A stretch of DNA of 64,000 bases from Bacillota bacterium (GTDB taxonomy: Bacteria; Bacillota; Clostridia; Lachnospirales; Lachnospiraceae), in the NCBI GenBank assembly GCA_023386315.1, contig JAEWJZ010000016.1, forward strand, positions 93,168 to 157,167, in the 5' to 3' direction. Below the pieces are notes generated by a model. It ran no database searches and was not told the origin of the DNA. It saw only the letters and a program-made list of their open reading frames with translations. The position numbers were made by a program, and so were the translations under genes. Within the stretch, counting starts at the first letter, position 1. Each line of letters begins with the position of its first letter. Shown one piece after another: positions 1-9,717 of this stretch.

Positions 1-749
1 AGCATAAGCGTTCCAGAAGAGAATCTCTTGACTGTGCTTTGGCGCTTCGCGAGCTTGTGAATATGGGTGTGGAAAACATTATTACCTTTGATGCCCATGA
101 TCCCAGAGTGCAGAATGCCATTCCTTTAAAAGGCTTTGAGACTGTTCAGCCAATTTACCAGTTTATTAAATACTTATTAAAGGAAGAGAAGGAACTGGAT
201 ATTGACAGCGAGCATATGATGGTAATCAGCCCGGACGAAGGCGGGATGGGACGTGCAGTATTCTTTGCCAATGTGCTGGGACTTGATATGGGTATGTTCT
301 ACAAGCGGCGTGATTATACCCAGATTATAAATGGACGCAACCCAATTGTTGCTCATGAATTTCTGGGAAGCAGCGTGGAGGGCAAAGATGTAATCATTGT
401 TGATGACATGATTTCCTCTGGCGAAAGTATGCTTGACGTTGCAAAAGAGCTGAAGCGGAGAAAGGCCAGAAAAGTATTTGTATGCGCTACTTTCGGACTC
501 TTTACCAACGGTCTTGCAAAGTTTGATGAATATTATGAAAATGGTTTAATCGACAGGATTTTAACCACCAATCTGGTATACCAGACACCGGATCTTCTGT
601 CCAGACCTTATTATATCAATGTTGATATGAGCAAATACATTGCCCTTATAATTGACAATTTAAACCATGATGCTTCCCTGAGCGGTCTGCTCAATCCAAC
701 TACCAGAATCAACCGTCTGCTGGAGCGTTACCGTGCCGGAGACCGTTAA
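1..749 (+). CDS. prs: Ribose-phosphate pyrophosphokinase, 5'-truncated by window edge
   Basis: Makes PRPP from ribose 5-phosphate and ATP for nucleotide, His and Trp synthesis in the cytoplasm. The reading frame is open to the left edge (first full codon at 3), so the start lies outside the window; about 248 residues are visible. The frame begins in the PRPP-synthase signature (HKRSRRESLDCA), continues with the TFDAHDPRVQNAIP segment, and carries the PRPP-binding loop VDDMISSGES near residue 140. A TTG at 39 is a spurious start inside the conserved domain. brnQ follows after 17 nt with its own strong ribosome site. The C-terminal extension and the residues around the loop fit the longer clostridial Prs form (family knowledge). 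Confidence 0.95.
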   Translation, partial: HKRSRRESLDCALALRELVNMGVENIITFDAHDPRVQNAIPLKGFETVQPIYQFIKYLLKEEKELDIDSEHMMVISPDEGGMGRAVFFANVLGLDMGMFYKRRDYTQIINGRNPIVAHEFLGSSVEGKDVIIVDDMISSGESMLDVAKELKRRKARKVFVCATFGLFTNGLAKFDEYYENGLIDRILTTNLVYQTPDLLSRPYYINVDMSKYIALIIDNLNHDASLSGLLNPTTRINRLLERYRAGDR

Positions 750-766
750 TATATGGAGGGGGGACT

Positions 767-2083
767 ATGGAGCGATTAACAAAAGAAAAATTAGTTTTAG
801 CGGGTCTGACAGTATTCTCCATGTTTTTTGGGGCGGGAAATCTGATATTCCCACCCTTTTTGGGGGCGTCAGCAGGAACAGCTTCCTGGGTTGCAGTGGC
901 AGGATTTGCAGTAACCGCAATTGGCTTTCCTGTGTTAGGAGTCGTAGCAGTAGCCCAGTCCGGCGGACTGGACAAGCTGGCGGGACGGGTTCACCCAAAA
1001 TTTGCTTTTATTTTTACCTTTTTAATTTATTTATCCATCGGGCCATGCCTTGCCATTCCCAGAACTGCAAGCACGTCCTTTGAAATGGCAGTAGTTCCTT
1101 TCCTAAAGGAGGGGAGCTCAAGCGGGCTGATGCAGTTTCTGTACTCTGTGGTGTTTTTTTCCATTGCATTTGTGATAGCTTTAAAACCTGATAAGCTGAC
1201 AGACCGTCTGGGTAAGATTCTGACCCCCATACTATTGATTCTGATAGCAGTGATCTTTGCAGGGTGTATCATTCACCCGGCAGGGGTATATGGACATCCT
1301 TCAGAGGCATATCAGAAGGCACCGTTTATCAAAGGCTTTCTGGAAGGCTATATGACCATGGACACCATTGCAGCTTTAAATTTTGGCATTATTATATCGC
1401 TTAATATTAAAGCCATGGGCGTAAAAAAAGAAACGGATGTGGTCAGGGAGACCATTCGGGCCGGTTTTTTCGCAGGTGGAATCCTTTTACTGGTCTACAG
1501 TGCCTTATCTCATGTAGGAGCAGTGACGGGCGGCGCATTCGGTACAGCTGAGAATGGTGCTCAGACCCTAAACCAGGCGGTACAGTTCTTATATGGAAAA
1601 GCCGGCCTTGTTCTGCTTGCGGTTGTTTTTTTTATTGCATGCCTGAATACCTGCATCGGTCTGATCAGCTGCTGCAGCAAGTATTTCTGTACCATTATAC
1701 CAAAGGTAGGATACCGGACGTGGGCTTTTTTATTCGCCCTGGTCAGTCTGATCATTTCCAATGCAGGTCTTAATAAGATACTTGAGATATCAGTTCCGGT
1801 TTTAAATGCTCTTTATCCAGTTTCCATTGTACTGATTATACTTTCTTTCGCATTTCGCGATGGGAAACGCTGGAGAGCGGTCTATGTCTGTACCATGGGA
1901 TTAACCGGAATTACAGGAGTGCTTCTGGCATTGGAACAGGCAGGAGCTGGATTTTTCCATGCCCTGCTTATAAAGCTTCCGTTTTATTCGGCGGGACTTG
2001 GCTGGATTTTTCCTTCCGCGTTTGGCATTGTAATCGGAGCCATAGTCGGAGTTATAACCGAGTCAGTTAAGACCCGTGATTAA
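767..2083 (+). CDS. brnQ: Branched-chain amino acid transport carrier (LIVCS family)
   Basis: Cation-coupled uptake carrier for Leu, Ile and Val in the cytoplasmic membrane. The 438-residue protein is almost entirely hydrophobic with about twelve predicted membrane helices and opens with the family signature FSMFFGAGNLIFPPFLG near residue 18. Length matches BrnQ proteins. The ATG at 767 has a strong GGAGGGG ribosome site a few bases upstream. It sits 17 nt after prs, so it may be co-transcribed, and it ends just before a bidirectional terminator shared with the convergent yhaN-like gene. No leucine-responsive leader or T-box is visible upstream. Confidence 0.94.
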   Translation: MERLTKEKLVLAGLTVFSMFFGAGNLIFPPFLGASAGTASWVAVAGFAVTAIGFPVLGVVAVAQSGGLDKLAGRVHPKFAFIFTFLIYLSIGPCLAIPRTASTSFEMAVVPFLKEGSSSGLMQFLYSVVFFSIAFVIALKPDKLTDRLGKILTPILLILIAVIFAGCIIHPAGVYGHPSEAYQKAPFIKGFLEGYMTMDTIAALNFGIIISLNIKAMGVKKETDVVRETIRAGFFAGGILLLVYSALSHVGAVTGGAFGTAENGAQTLNQAVQFLYGKAGLVLLAVVFFIACLNTCIGLISCCSKYFCTIIPKVGYRTWAFLFALVSLIISNAGLNKILEISVPVLNALYPVSIVLIILSFAFRDGKRWRAVYVCTMGLTGITGVLLALEQAGAGFFHALLIKLPFYSAGLGWIFPSAFGIVIGAIVGVITESVKTRD

Positions 2084-2086
2084 TAG

Positions 2087-2128
2087 AAAATCCCTGAGAG
2101 AGATTAAAACCTCTTTCAGGGATTTTCT
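2087..2128. terminator. Bidirectional terminator between brnQ and yhaN-like gene
   Basis: An inverted repeat with arms AAAATCCCTGAGAG and CTCTTTCAGGGATTTT separated by about ten bases. Both flanks are A/T runs, so it can serve both the plus-strand brnQ and the minus-strand gene ending at 2128. Confidence 0.85.
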
Positions 2129-3990
2129 TATATTTCGATTAAATGATAAGGCATTAAGTTGGCAGTCATCATCTGAGCCTCCCGCTGGTGGCAGGTGAAA
2201 ATAATAATCTGATTGGTATAAGTAGCTGACAGCCATTTTAAACCGGTCTTAAGTCTGTCGTCATCATAAAGGACAAAGCTGTCATCGAAGATAAACGGCA
2301 TCTTTTCATCGCCTGTCTGAATTAAGGTAGCAGCTGCCAGACGAAGCGCCAGATAAACCTGGTCCATGGTTCCGCTGCTGACCTGCTCTAAAGGCACCAG
2401 TTTGGTTTTGGTATTTAAGAAGATATTCAGGTTTTCATCTACGCTCATGCTGGTGTAGATCCCGCCTGTGATTCCGGCTATTAAATCAGAAGCCGCCTTA
2501 TTTAAGTAAAGTCCGAAAGAGTCACGGATGGATGAAGATAAGTTGGTCATGGTCTCCAGCGCTAGGTCTACTGCAGAGATTTCTTCCCGTATACGGTCAT
2601 TTTCAGCAAGAATGTGCTTCAGCCCTTCCGCCTGAGTTTTACAGCCCGAGAGATGATCCAGCTTCTTTTCCAGCTCCCACTGGCTTTTTTGTTGCGTCTC
2701 AATGGTTACTCCGCAGCCTTCCAGCTTTTTATTCAGCTCTTCGATCTCAGTAGCTTTCTGACTGATGGCAGCTTCCGATTTGGAGACAGCAGAACAGAGG
2801 CGGGTGAATTCTGCCATGCGGTTCTGAAACGCCTGTATGGAATCCGGTGAAATGTCTGTATCCCCTAAGTGCCTGGACAGAATCTCCTGAAGTATCTTGC
2901 CGCTCATTTCCATATCCTTCAGGTGATGACGAAGTCTTAGAAATAGGATTAAGCCGATCAGATAGAAAATAAGAGCGCCGCTCACGAAAATACTCAGAAG
3001 CAGAATGAGATCAACTCCGTAATACGCGGAGAAATAATTAGATTCCCCCATATAGTAAATAATACCAGTGCTGCAAAGCAAAAGTGTTGCAATGATTAAT
3101 GAAAAAGCGGAAGCAATCTTACGCGGCTTCCGATTACAGGCTGCCTGGGCCTCCATGTAATCATCATAATGTTCCTTTGCCTTCTGGGAATAGGATTGAA
3201 TGGATTCGTGGTCGGTAAACTGGTTGCTTGTGAGAACCTGCCGGCCTCTTGCCACTTTTTTGATCAGCTCTTCTTTTTCCGCCTGCCGCTCTTCCAAATC
3301 TGTTTTCATATCCACGCGGAGCTTCTGATAGGTCTGAATCTGGTTTTCATATTCAGGTGCTGAAATCTCCTTTTCTATATTGCGGATTTCACTTAATAAC
3401 GAGGTATAGGTGCGGGCTGCTTCCGGCACCATCTGGGTCTCCAGCTCTTTTCTCTGGGACTTTAAGCAGGCTGCGGCTTTGGTGATGTTAAGTGCGAGAT
3501 TGCCCGTTGTATTTAAGTTTGCAATATAGTTTTTCAGCTCTGTTACCATTCCTTCATCAGTGGCACTTTTTAACTGGCCGATGCTGATGGTGTTGACGTA
3601 GGAGGTCTCGCTTAATCCGCACAGAAGATCATCTAAAAACGCTTTCGTGGGCTCGATTTCCCGTCCTGCCGTTTCATCTACCACCTTAAACTCTTTTTTG
3701 TTCTTCTGAAAGGTTCGCTCGATGCGGTAGGTATGTTCCTTATGTTCCACGCGGATCTGGCCTTCGTATGTCCCACTGTTTTCCCATGGTTCAAAACGGG
3801 AGTAGAGATCATTTCTGGAAGCTCTGCCTCTTTGCCGCTCGATTCCAAAGAGCATGCTGCGGATAAACGTATGGATTGTGGATTTTCCAGCCTCATTTTT
3901 TCCGTAAACAATGTTGATTCCATCATGAAACGTTAAGTTCCTGCCATGGAATTTCCCAAATCCATTGATGTAGATGTCCAGTATTTTCAT
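2128..3990 (-). CDS. YhaN/SbcC-like AAA ATPase with central membrane hairpin
   Basis: RecF/SMC-type ATPase, probably the large subunit of a nuclease complex with the adjacent phosphoesterase. It starts MKILDIYINGFGKF and has Walker A GKNEAGKST near residue 35, a long coiled-coil region, and a C-terminal ABC-type head with SSGTMDQVYLALRLA and the Walker B region MPFIFDDSF. Between the coils (about residues 292-355) are two hydrophobic helices, which would anchor the protein in the membrane. Bacillus YhaN has the same plan but is much longer (about 960 residues), so this is a shortened version. The ATG at 3990 has the ribosome site AAAGGAG and lies 3 nt after the upstream gene's stop, so the two are translationally linked. 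Confidence 0.88.
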   Translation of the reverse strand: MKILDIYINGFGKFHGRNLTFHDGINIVYGKNEAGKSTIHTFIRSMLFGIERQRGRASRNDLYSRFEPWENSGTYEGQIRVEHKEHTYRIERTFQKNKKEFKVVDETAGREIEPTKAFLDDLLCGLSETSYVNTISIGQLKSATDEGMVTELKNYIANLNTTGNLALNITKAAACLKSQRKELETQMVPEAARTYTSLLSEIRNIEKEISAPEYENQIQTYQKLRVDMKTDLEERQAEKEELIKKVARGRQVLTSNQFTDHESIQSYSQKAKEHYDDYMEAQAACNRKPRKIASAFSLIIATLLLCSTGIIYYMGESNYFSAYYGVDLILLLSIFVSGALIFYLIGLILFLRLRHHLKDMEMSGKILQEILSRHLGDTDISPDSIQAFQNRMAEFTRLCSAVSKSEAAISQKATEIEELNKKLEGCGVTIETQQKSQWELEKKLDHLSGCKTQAEGLKHILAENDRIREEISAVDLALETMTNLSSSIRDSFGLYLNKAASDLIAGITGGIYTSMSVDENLNIFLNTKTKLVPLEQVSSGTMDQVYLALRLAAATLIQTGDEKMPFIFDDSFVLYDDDRLKTGLKWLSATYTNQIIIFTCHQREAQMMTANLMPYHLIEI

Positions 3991-3993
3991 GGG

Positions 3994-5064
3994 TCAGCTC
4001 CTTTCATCCGTAGTACGAAGCAAAGCATTGATTCCGTAATAAAGTGCTTTTTTCTCCACCCCGCTCATCTCAGGCTTCTGAAGTGCCTGAATAAAGAAGC
4101 CGATCATGTCGCTTGGGTGTTCAGCAAAGAGAGCGGAGAAATTATATTGTGGTTCCGATTCGTCAATAATTTCCAGAATTTTAAAGCGGGCAGACAACAT
4201 ATCTAAATCAAAAGTAATATCAGGATCTCTCATACCCCGTATGCGGAACCTGTAAATGTTATCTCCGCCACGGTTCTGAATTTCCTGGGTGATTTTCATG
4301 GCAAGTTCTGTATTCGTGGTGGCAGGGGTAACATTGACTGCAAGAGAGATGTACTGAAGCCTTGCGAGAGGAATGAATTTTAATGAAGTTACCATACGGG
4401 TCACCTCATTGATCTCTCCTACCATCATGCCGTGAGGACCGGATTCTGTTTTGTCCAGAGGTTCCAGAGAACCCGCAAATGCCATACGGTTTTCAATAAG
4501 AATCTCAGGGCGGTGAATGTGTCCCATGGCAATGTAGGAAAAGTCAAGATTTGACATGGCGCCTTTATCAAAGGGGATATGATTGGCATCTCCTCCGTGA
4601 CCTAAAAGGACGTGAATTCTTCCGTTGTTAGGCACTTTCAAGTGGTCAAGGCGGTTTTCCGGTATTTCAACAGAGTGATAGCTGAAGCCATAGACTTCCG
4701 TATTGATCTCTTTAAAATAAATGCTTTCCAGCTCTTCTCCCATGATATAAGTCACGTTTGGAGCCCAGGTAAAGCTTAAAAGGGCGGAGTTATTACGGAT
4801 TCGGTCATGATTTCCGGCAATGATCACCACACGCACTCCCGGAATGGTTGAAAATAAATAATTAACCTCTTTTAAATCTCTGACAAGGGGCTGGCGGTGA
4901 AAAAGATCACCGGAAATAAAAAGACAGTCAGCTTCCAGAGTCTTAGCCTGGTTTACGGCCTTTGAAAAGGTGTCCTTTATATCCTGGAAACGTTCCCGGC
5001 TCCAGGGTTTATCGCTGTCAGGGCTCATGCCCCAGTGAACATCTGCAATATGTATGAATTTCAT
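3994..5064 (-). CDS. Metallophosphoesterase, YhaO/SbcD-like DNA exonuclease subunit
   Basis: Calcineurin-type phosphoesterase, likely the nuclease subunit partnering the ATPase encoded directly downstream. The metal-binding motifs are all visible: DVHWG near the start, GDLFHRQ around residue 55, GNHDR around residue 87, GHGGD, and GHIHRP. At 356 residues it fits the YhaO/SbcD family. I moved the start from 5133 to the ATG at 5064 because the family begins MKFIHIADVHWG and a GCGAGGT ribosome site lies upstream; the 23 residues before it do not look conserved. The role in double-strand end processing is inferred from the family. Confidence 0.88.
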   Translation of the reverse strand: MKFIHIADVHWGMSPDSDKPWSRERFQDIKDTFSKAVNQAKTLEADCLFISGDLFHRQPLVRDLKEVNYLFSTIPGVRVVIIAGNHDRIRNNSALLSFTWAPNVTYIMGEELESIYFKEINTEVYGFSYHSVEIPENRLDHLKVPNNGRIHVLLGHGGDANHIPFDKGAMSNLDFSYIAMGHIHRPEILIENRMAFAGSLEPLDKTESGPHGMMVGEINEVTRMVTSLKFIPLARLQYISLAVNVTPATTNTELAMKITQEIQNRGGDNIYRFRIRGMRDPDITFDLDMLSARFKILEIIDESEPQYNFSALFAEHPSDMIGFFIQALQKPEMSGVEKKALYYGINALLRTTDERS

Positions 5065-5189
5065 CGTCAATACCTCGCTGGTACAGCACTGCATGAAAGA
5101 ACCTGATGCCTGCTGTACGTATTCCTCTTTCATAGACTTGGAACCACATATAAAAGAAATTCGAAACTCCCTTCATACATGGTTCCCGT

Positions 5190-5224
5190 ATAAAGAGGCT
5201 GTCTGATTTATTGGCAGCAGCCTC
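5190..5224 (-). terminator. Terminator after asnS
   Basis: On the minus strand a stem with arms GAGGCTG and CAGCCTC is followed by TTTATA, seven bases beyond the asnS stop codon. Confidence 0.65.
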
Positions 5225-5230
5225 AGCGGC

Positions 5231-6622
5231 TTATAATTCGCAGTTGTTAACGGTTCTTGGGAATGGAACGACGTCGCGGATATTGGCCATGCCGGTTAAA
5301 TACATGACGCAGCGTTCAAATCCAAGTCCGAATCCCGCATGGCGGGTAGAACCGTATTTTCTTAAGTCAAGGTAGAAATCATAATCTTCTTTCTTAAGTC
5401 CCAGCTCATCCATACGTGCGGTAAGCTTGTCTAAGTTATCTTCTCTCTGGCTTCCGCCTATGATCTCACCGATTCCGGGAACCAGGCAGTCAACAGCGGC
5501 GACGGTTTTGTTATCCGGGTTCATCTTCATGTAAAATGCCTTGATTTCCTTTGGATAATCAGTAACAAATACCGGTTTTTTAAAGAGCTGTTCTGTTAAA
5601 TAGCGTTCATGCTCTGTCTGTAAGTCACAGCCCCAGAATACTTTATAATCAAATTCTTCATTGTGCTTCTCTAAAAGCTCAACCGCTTCCGTATAAGTCA
5701 CATGAGCGAATTCAGAATTCAGTACATGATTCAGCCTGTCTAACAGTTCCTTGTCCACAAACTGATTAAAGAAGTTCATCTCTTCCGGAGCATGCTCAAG
5801 AACGTAACGGATCACATATTTCAGCATGGATTCAGCCAGTTCCATATCATCCTGCAGGTCAGCAAATGCCATCTCAGGCTCAATCATCCAGAATTCAGCA
5901 GCATGCCGGGTTGTATTGGAGTTTTCAGCACGGAAAGTAGGACCAAAGGTATAGACATTCCGGAAGGCCATCGCATAGGTCTCGGCGTTCAACTGTCCGC
6001 TTACGGTTAAGTTAGTAGGTTTTCCGAAGAAATCCTGGGTAAAGTCCACAGCACCCTCCTGGGTCATGGGAATATTCTTTAAATCCATGGTTGTAACCTG
6101 GAACATCTCTCCGGCACCTTCACAGTCACTTCCTGTGATGAGCGGGGTGTGCACATAGACAAAATCCCTCTCCTGGAAGAACTGATGGATGGCATAGGCA
6201 ATGAGAGAACGTACCCGGAAAACTGCCTGAAACGTATTCGTTCTGGGACGCAGATGAGAGATGGTTCTTAAATATTCAAAGGAATGACGCTTTTTCTGAA
6301 GAGGATAATCCGGAGCAGAGGAACCTTCAATGTCGATTTTTGCGGCCTGTATCTCAAAAGGCTGTTTGGCTTCCGGTGTCGGAACAAGGGTACCGGTGAC
6401 GATAATTGCAGCGCCTACGTTCAGCTTTGATATGTCTGAAAAGTTCTCCATTGTGTCATGATATACGATCTGTAGGGTATCAAAATAGCTTCCGTCATTT
6501 AAGACGATGAAACCGAAGGTTTTGGAATCCCTTAAGCTTCTCACCCAGCCCCCGATTGTAACTTCCTTGTTAAGAAATGAATCTTTGTCTCTATATATTT
6601 GTCTTACTGTGGTTAAATCCAT
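5231..6622 (-). CDS. asnS: Asparaginyl-tRNA synthetase
   Basis: Class II aminoacyl-tRNA synthetase charging tRNA-Asn in the cytoplasm. The 463-residue protein has the N-terminal OB-fold anticodon domain ([18 protein letters not shown], residues 21-38), motif 2 ([19 protein letters not shown]) and motif 3 ([15 protein letters not shown]) in order. Length is normal for bacterial AsnRS. The ATG at 6622 is preceded by AAAGGAG, and a good promoter lies 39-67 bases upstream. It is transcribed away from glgC. Unlike metG in this window, it has no T-box leader; the upstream gap is too short and lacks the T-box sequence. Confidence 0.97.
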   Translation of the reverse strand: MDLTTVRQIYRDKDSFLNKEVTIGGWVRSLRDSKTFGFIVLNDGSYFDTLQIVYHDTMENFSDISKLNVGAAIIVTGTLVPTPEAKQPFEIQAAKIDIEGSSAPDYPLQKKRHSFEYLRTISHLRPRTNTFQAVFRVRSLIAYAIHQFFQERDFVYVHTPLITGSDCEGAGEMFQVTTMDLKNIPMTQEGAVDFTQDFFGKPTNLTVSGQLNAETYAMAFRNVYTFGPTFRAENSNTTRHAAEFWMIEPEMAFADLQDDMELAESMLKYVIRYVLEHAPEEMNFFNQFVDKELLDRLNHVLNSEFAHVTYTEAVELLEKHNEEFDYKVFWGCDLQTEHERYLTEQLFKKPVFVTDYPKEIKAFYMKMNPDNKTVAAVDCLVPGIGEIIGGSQREDNLDKLTARMDELGLKKEDYDFYLDLRKYGSTRHAGFGLGFERCVMYLTGMANIRDVVPFPRTVNNCEL

Positions 6623-6660
6623 AATAGCTTCTCCTTTTACATGTTCGCATACTTAATAAG

Positions 6661-6689
6661 ATTATACTGTATTTTCAGTCTTGATTCAA
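6661..6689 (-). promoter_or_regulatory. asnS promoter
   Basis: Minus-strand -35 TTGAAT and -10 TATAAT with a 17-bp spacer, directly upstream of the asnS ribosome site. Confidence 0.75.
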
Positions 6690-6800
6690 GGGGGAGGGGA
6701 GCAAAAACGCCTGATAAATGCTAAAATGTAAAAGAAATGACAAAAGCATGAAAAATGTCGGAAAATGCACAAAAAATTATCACAATAATTCAAAAATTTG

Positions 6801-6829
6801 TTCACTATTCTACGAATGTGTGGTATAAT
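6801..6829 (+). promoter_or_regulatory. glgC operon promoter
   Basis: -35 TTCACT and -10 TATAAT separated by 17 bp, about 38 bases before the GTG start of glgC. Confidence 0.65.
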
Positions 6830-6866
6830 GCTAGTACAATAAATATCAACAGCAAGAGGTGATAAC

Positions 6867-8141
6867 GTGATTAAAAAAGAGATGATTGCCATGCTTCTTG
6901 CGGGCGGTCAGGGCAGCCGTTTAGGTGTTCTGACGCAGAAGGTGGCAAAACCCGCAGTATCCTTTGGCGGAAAATACCGTATCATCGATTTTCCGCTCAG
7001 CAATTGCATCAATTCAGGAGTCGATACAGTAGGGGTCCTGACTCAGTATCAGCCATTGCGTTTAAACACTCATATCGGGATAGGTATCCCGTGGGATTTA
7101 GACCGTAACGTTGGCGGTGTCACGATTCTGCCTCCATATGAAAGAAGCAAGGGGAGTGACTGGTATACCGGTACAGCCAATGCCATCTATCAGAACCTGG
7201 AGTATATGGAAACCTATAATCCGGATTACGTTCTTATCCTTTCAGGGGATCATATTTATAAGATGGATTATGAGGTTATGCTGGAGTATCACAAAGCAAA
7301 TAATGCTGATATCACTATTGCTGCCATGCCGGTCCCTATTGAAGAGGCCAGCCGGTTTGGAATTCTGATAACCGATGAGAATAACCGGATTACAGAATTC
7401 GAGGAAAAACCCGCCAATCCCAGAAGCAATCTTGCTTCCATGGGTATCTACATATTCAGCTGGAAGATTTTAAAGGAAGCTCTAATCCGCATGTCGGATG
7501 TTCCTGGCTGTGATTTTGGCAAACATATTATTCCTTACTGCTTCGAATCAGGAAACAGGGTGTTTGCTTACGAGTATAACGGCTATTGGAAGGATGTAGG
7601 TACCTTAAGTTCTTACTGGGAAGCAAATATGGAGCTGATCGATATCATTCCGGAGTTTAATCTTTATGAGGAGTACTGGAAGATTTATACGAAGAGTGAT
7701 ATTATTCCGCCCCAGTATGTAGCAGAAGAGGCTGTTATTGACCGTAGTATCATCGGAGAAGGAACTGAGATCTGGGGAGAGGTTCATAACTCCGTCATCG
7801 GTGCCGGTGTAGTAATCAAATCAGGAGCTGTAATCGAAGATTCCATTATCATGAGAGAATGTGTGATAGGGGAGAACACCAGGATCAATAAAGCAATCAT
7901 CGCTGAAAATGTTATCATCGGTGCGGATTGTGAACTGGGAGAAGGTGACTTTGCGCCAAGCAAGTATGATCCAAAGGTCTATCAGTTTGACCTGGTGACT
8001 ATCGGAGAAAATTCCGTCATACCAGATAAAGTAAAGGTGGGAAAGAACACAGCAATTGTTGGAGAGACCAGGCCGGAGGATTATCCCGATGGGGAGTTGA
8101 CAGGCGGTGACTACATCATAAAGGCAGGTGGTATGAGATGA
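6867..8141 (+). CDS. glgC: Glucose-1-phosphate adenylyltransferase, catalytic subunit
   Basis: Makes ADP-glucose from ATP and glucose 1-phosphate, the committed step of bacterial glycogen synthesis. The 424-residue protein has the nucleotidyltransferase loop [14 protein letters not shown] at the N-terminus, the [10 protein letters not shown] catalytic segment around residue 130, the sugar-phosphate region FEEKP, and a C-terminal left-handed beta-helix of hexapeptide repeats. The start is the GTG at 6867 with the ribosome site AGAGGTG. glgD overlaps its stop by 4 nt, so the two subunits are made together. The branching enzyme lies about 8 kb downstream on the other strand; glycogen synthase is not in the window. 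Confidence 0.96.
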   Translation: MIKKEMIAMLLAGGQGSRLGVLTQKVAKPAVSFGGKYRIIDFPLSNCINSGVDTVGVLTQYQPLRLNTHIGIGIPWDLDRNVGGVTILPPYERSKGSDWYTGTANAIYQNLEYMETYNPDYVLILSGDHIYKMDYEVMLEYHKANNADITIAAMPVPIEEASRFGILITDENNRITEFEEKPANPRSNLASMGIYIFSWKILKEALIRMSDVPGCDFGKHIIPYCFESGNRVFAYEYNGYWKDVGTLSSYWEANMELIDIIPEFNLYEEYWKIYTKSDIIPPQYVAEEAVIDRSIIGEGTEIWGEVHNSVIGAGVVIKSGAVIEDSIIMRECVIGENTRINKAIIAENVIIGADCELGEGDFAPSKYDPKVYQFDLVTIGENSVIPDKVKVGKNTAIVGETRPEDYPDGELTGGDYIIKAGGMR

Positions 8142-9259
8142 GGGCTATAGGAATTGTATTAGCAGGCGGAAACAGCAAAAGAATGAGGGAATTATCCAAT
8201 AAAAGGGCCATTGCCGCTATGCCCATTGCAGGGAACTACCGCAGCATTGATTTTGCACTCAGTAATATGACAAACTCCCATATTCAGAATGTGGCGGTGC
8301 TTACCCAGTATAATTCCAGATCTCTTCATCTGCATTTAAGTTCGTCAAAGTGGTGGGATTTCGGAAGAAAGCAGGGAGGCTTGTATGTATTTACTCCTAC
8401 CATTACAGCAGAAAGCAGCGACTGGTACAGGGGAACTGCCGACGCCCTTTATCAGAATCTGATATTCTTAAAAAACAGCCATGAGCCATATGTGGTTATT
8501 GCTGCAGGGGATGGAATCTATAAGTTGGATTATGGAAAAGTCCTGGAATATCATATTGAAAAGAAGGCTGATATTACCGTTGTCTGTACGGAACTTCCGG
8601 CAGGGGAAGATACGACCCGCTTCGGAATTGTGAAAACCAATGACGATGGGAGAATTACAGATTTTGAAGAGAAGCCTATGGTTGCCTCCTCCAATACGGT
8701 TTCCTGCGGTATCTATGTGATTCGCAGACGTCAGCTGATTGAGTTAATTGAGCGGTGTGCCATGGAAGACCGGTATGATTTCGTTAGTGACATTCTCGTC
8801 CGCTATCGGAATCTGAAGAGAATCTATGCCTACCGTATGAATACATACTGGAGGAACATTGCTTCTGTGGAGTCCTATTATAATACCAATATGGACTTTT
8901 TACAACCAGAGGTCAGGGATTATTTCTTCCGGCAGTATCCGGATGTTTATTCTAAAATTGACGACCTGCCACCAGCTAAGTATAACCCTGGAGCTGCTGT
9001 AAAGAACAGCCTGATATCCAGCGGAAGTATTGTCAATGGAGTAGTTGAAAACTCCGTATTATTTAAAAAGGCATACATCGGCAACAACTGTGTCATCAGG
9101 AATTCCATCATTTTAAATGATGTTTATATAGGAGACAATACGGTTATAGAAAACTGTATTGTGGAAAGCCGGGATACAATCCGTGCCAATACCACCTATA
9201 TAGGAACGCCAGACAATGTAAAAATTGTCATAGAAAAAAACGAAAGATACACATTATAG
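8138..9259 (+). CDS. glgD: GlgD, regulatory subunit of glucose-1-phosphate adenylyltransferase
   Basis: Partner of GlgC in the heteromeric Firmicutes enzyme. The 373-residue protein keeps the fold (LAGGNSKRM near the N-terminus, [15 protein letters not shown], then a shortened hexapeptide-repeat tail) but the active-site segment reads [11 protein letters not shown] where GlgC has [10 protein letters not shown], so the His is lost. GlgD proteins of Firmicutes are described as poorly or non-catalytic (family knowledge), which this fits. It overlaps glgC by the ATGA junction. spoVG begins 26 nt after the stop and is probably in the same transcript. Confidence 0.94.
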   Translation: MRAIGIVLAGGNSKRMRELSNKRAIAAMPIAGNYRSIDFALSNMTNSHIQNVAVLTQYNSRSLHLHLSSSKWWDFGRKQGGLYVFTPTITAESSDWYRGTADALYQNLIFLKNSHEPYVVIAAGDGIYKLDYGKVLEYHIEKKADITVVCTELPAGEDTTRFGIVKTNDDGRITDFEEKPMVASSNTVSCGIYVIRRRQLIELIERCAMEDRYDFVSDILVRYRNLKRIYAYRMNTYWRNIASVESYYNTNMDFLQPEVRDYFFRQYPDVYSKIDDLPPAKYNPGAAVKNSLISSGSIVNGVVENSVLFKKAYIGNNCVIRNSIILNDVYIGDNTVIENCIVESRDTIRANTTYIGTPDNVKIVIEKNERYTL

Positions 9260-9285
9260 GAAATGTGACGGGAAGGGGCTTTAAC

Positions 9286-9573
9286 ATGCAGATTACAGAC
9301 GTAAGAGTTAGACGCATCGAAAAAGAGGGTAAGATGAAAGCAATTGTATCCATAACACTGGACAATGAATTTGTGATTCATGATATTAAGGTAATTGAAG
9401 GAGAGAAAGGCCTGTTTATTGCCATGCCAAGCCGCAAGGCTGCAGACGGGGAATACCGGGATATTGCACATCCTATTAATTCCGGAACCCGGGATATGAT
9501 CCAGAGAGTAATTTTGGATAAGTATGAGACCACAGCGCTTGAGATGCCGGAGGTTGCAGCAGCATTTGCTTAA
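9286..9573 (+). CDS. spoVG: Septation/sporulation regulator SpoVG
   Basis: Small site-specific nucleic-acid-binding regulator that affects sporulation, septation and virulence genes in Firmicutes. The 95-residue product begins [11 protein letters not shown] and carries the family core ([10 protein letters not shown] and RDIAHPIN). A start at 9265 is open in frame, but the ATG at 9286 matches the family N-terminus and has GGAAGGGG upstream. It lies at the end of the glgC-glgD unit and just before a strong terminator, so SpoVG and glycogen synthesis are probably co-expressed. Confidence 0.96.
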   Translation: MQITDVRVRRIEKEGKMKAIVSITLDNEFVIHDIKVIEGEKGLFIAMPSRKAADGEYRDIAHPINSGTRDMIQRVILDKYETTALEMPEVAAAFA

Positions 9574-9592
9574 GTAACTATAGAATTTTTAA

Positions 9593-9630
9593 ACCGCAGA
9601 CCGGTTTTATCCGGCTGCGGATTTTTTTTC
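9593..9630 (+). terminator. Terminator of glgC-glgD-spoVG
   Basis: Stem with arms CCGCAGACCGG and CCGGCTGCGG around a TTTTAT loop, followed by a run of eight Ts. Confidence 0.93.
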
Positions 9631-9654
9631 CCTATAAAATCAATTGATACAGGA

Positions 9655-9683
9655 TTTACACCGGACTTCCTGTAAACTATAAT
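9655..9683 (+). promoter_or_regulatory. ddh promoter
   Basis: -35 TTTACA and -10 TATAAT with a 17-bp spacer, 34 bases before the ddh start and just after the spoVG terminator. Confidence 0.75.
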
Positions 9684-9717
9684 AGAAAGTAACAATTTTT
9701 GGAAAGGCAGATTAATT

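Noticed and set aside
6623..6866. T-box leader for asnS
   Set aside because: The gap is only 244 bp, shared by two divergent promoters, and lacks the T-box sequence.
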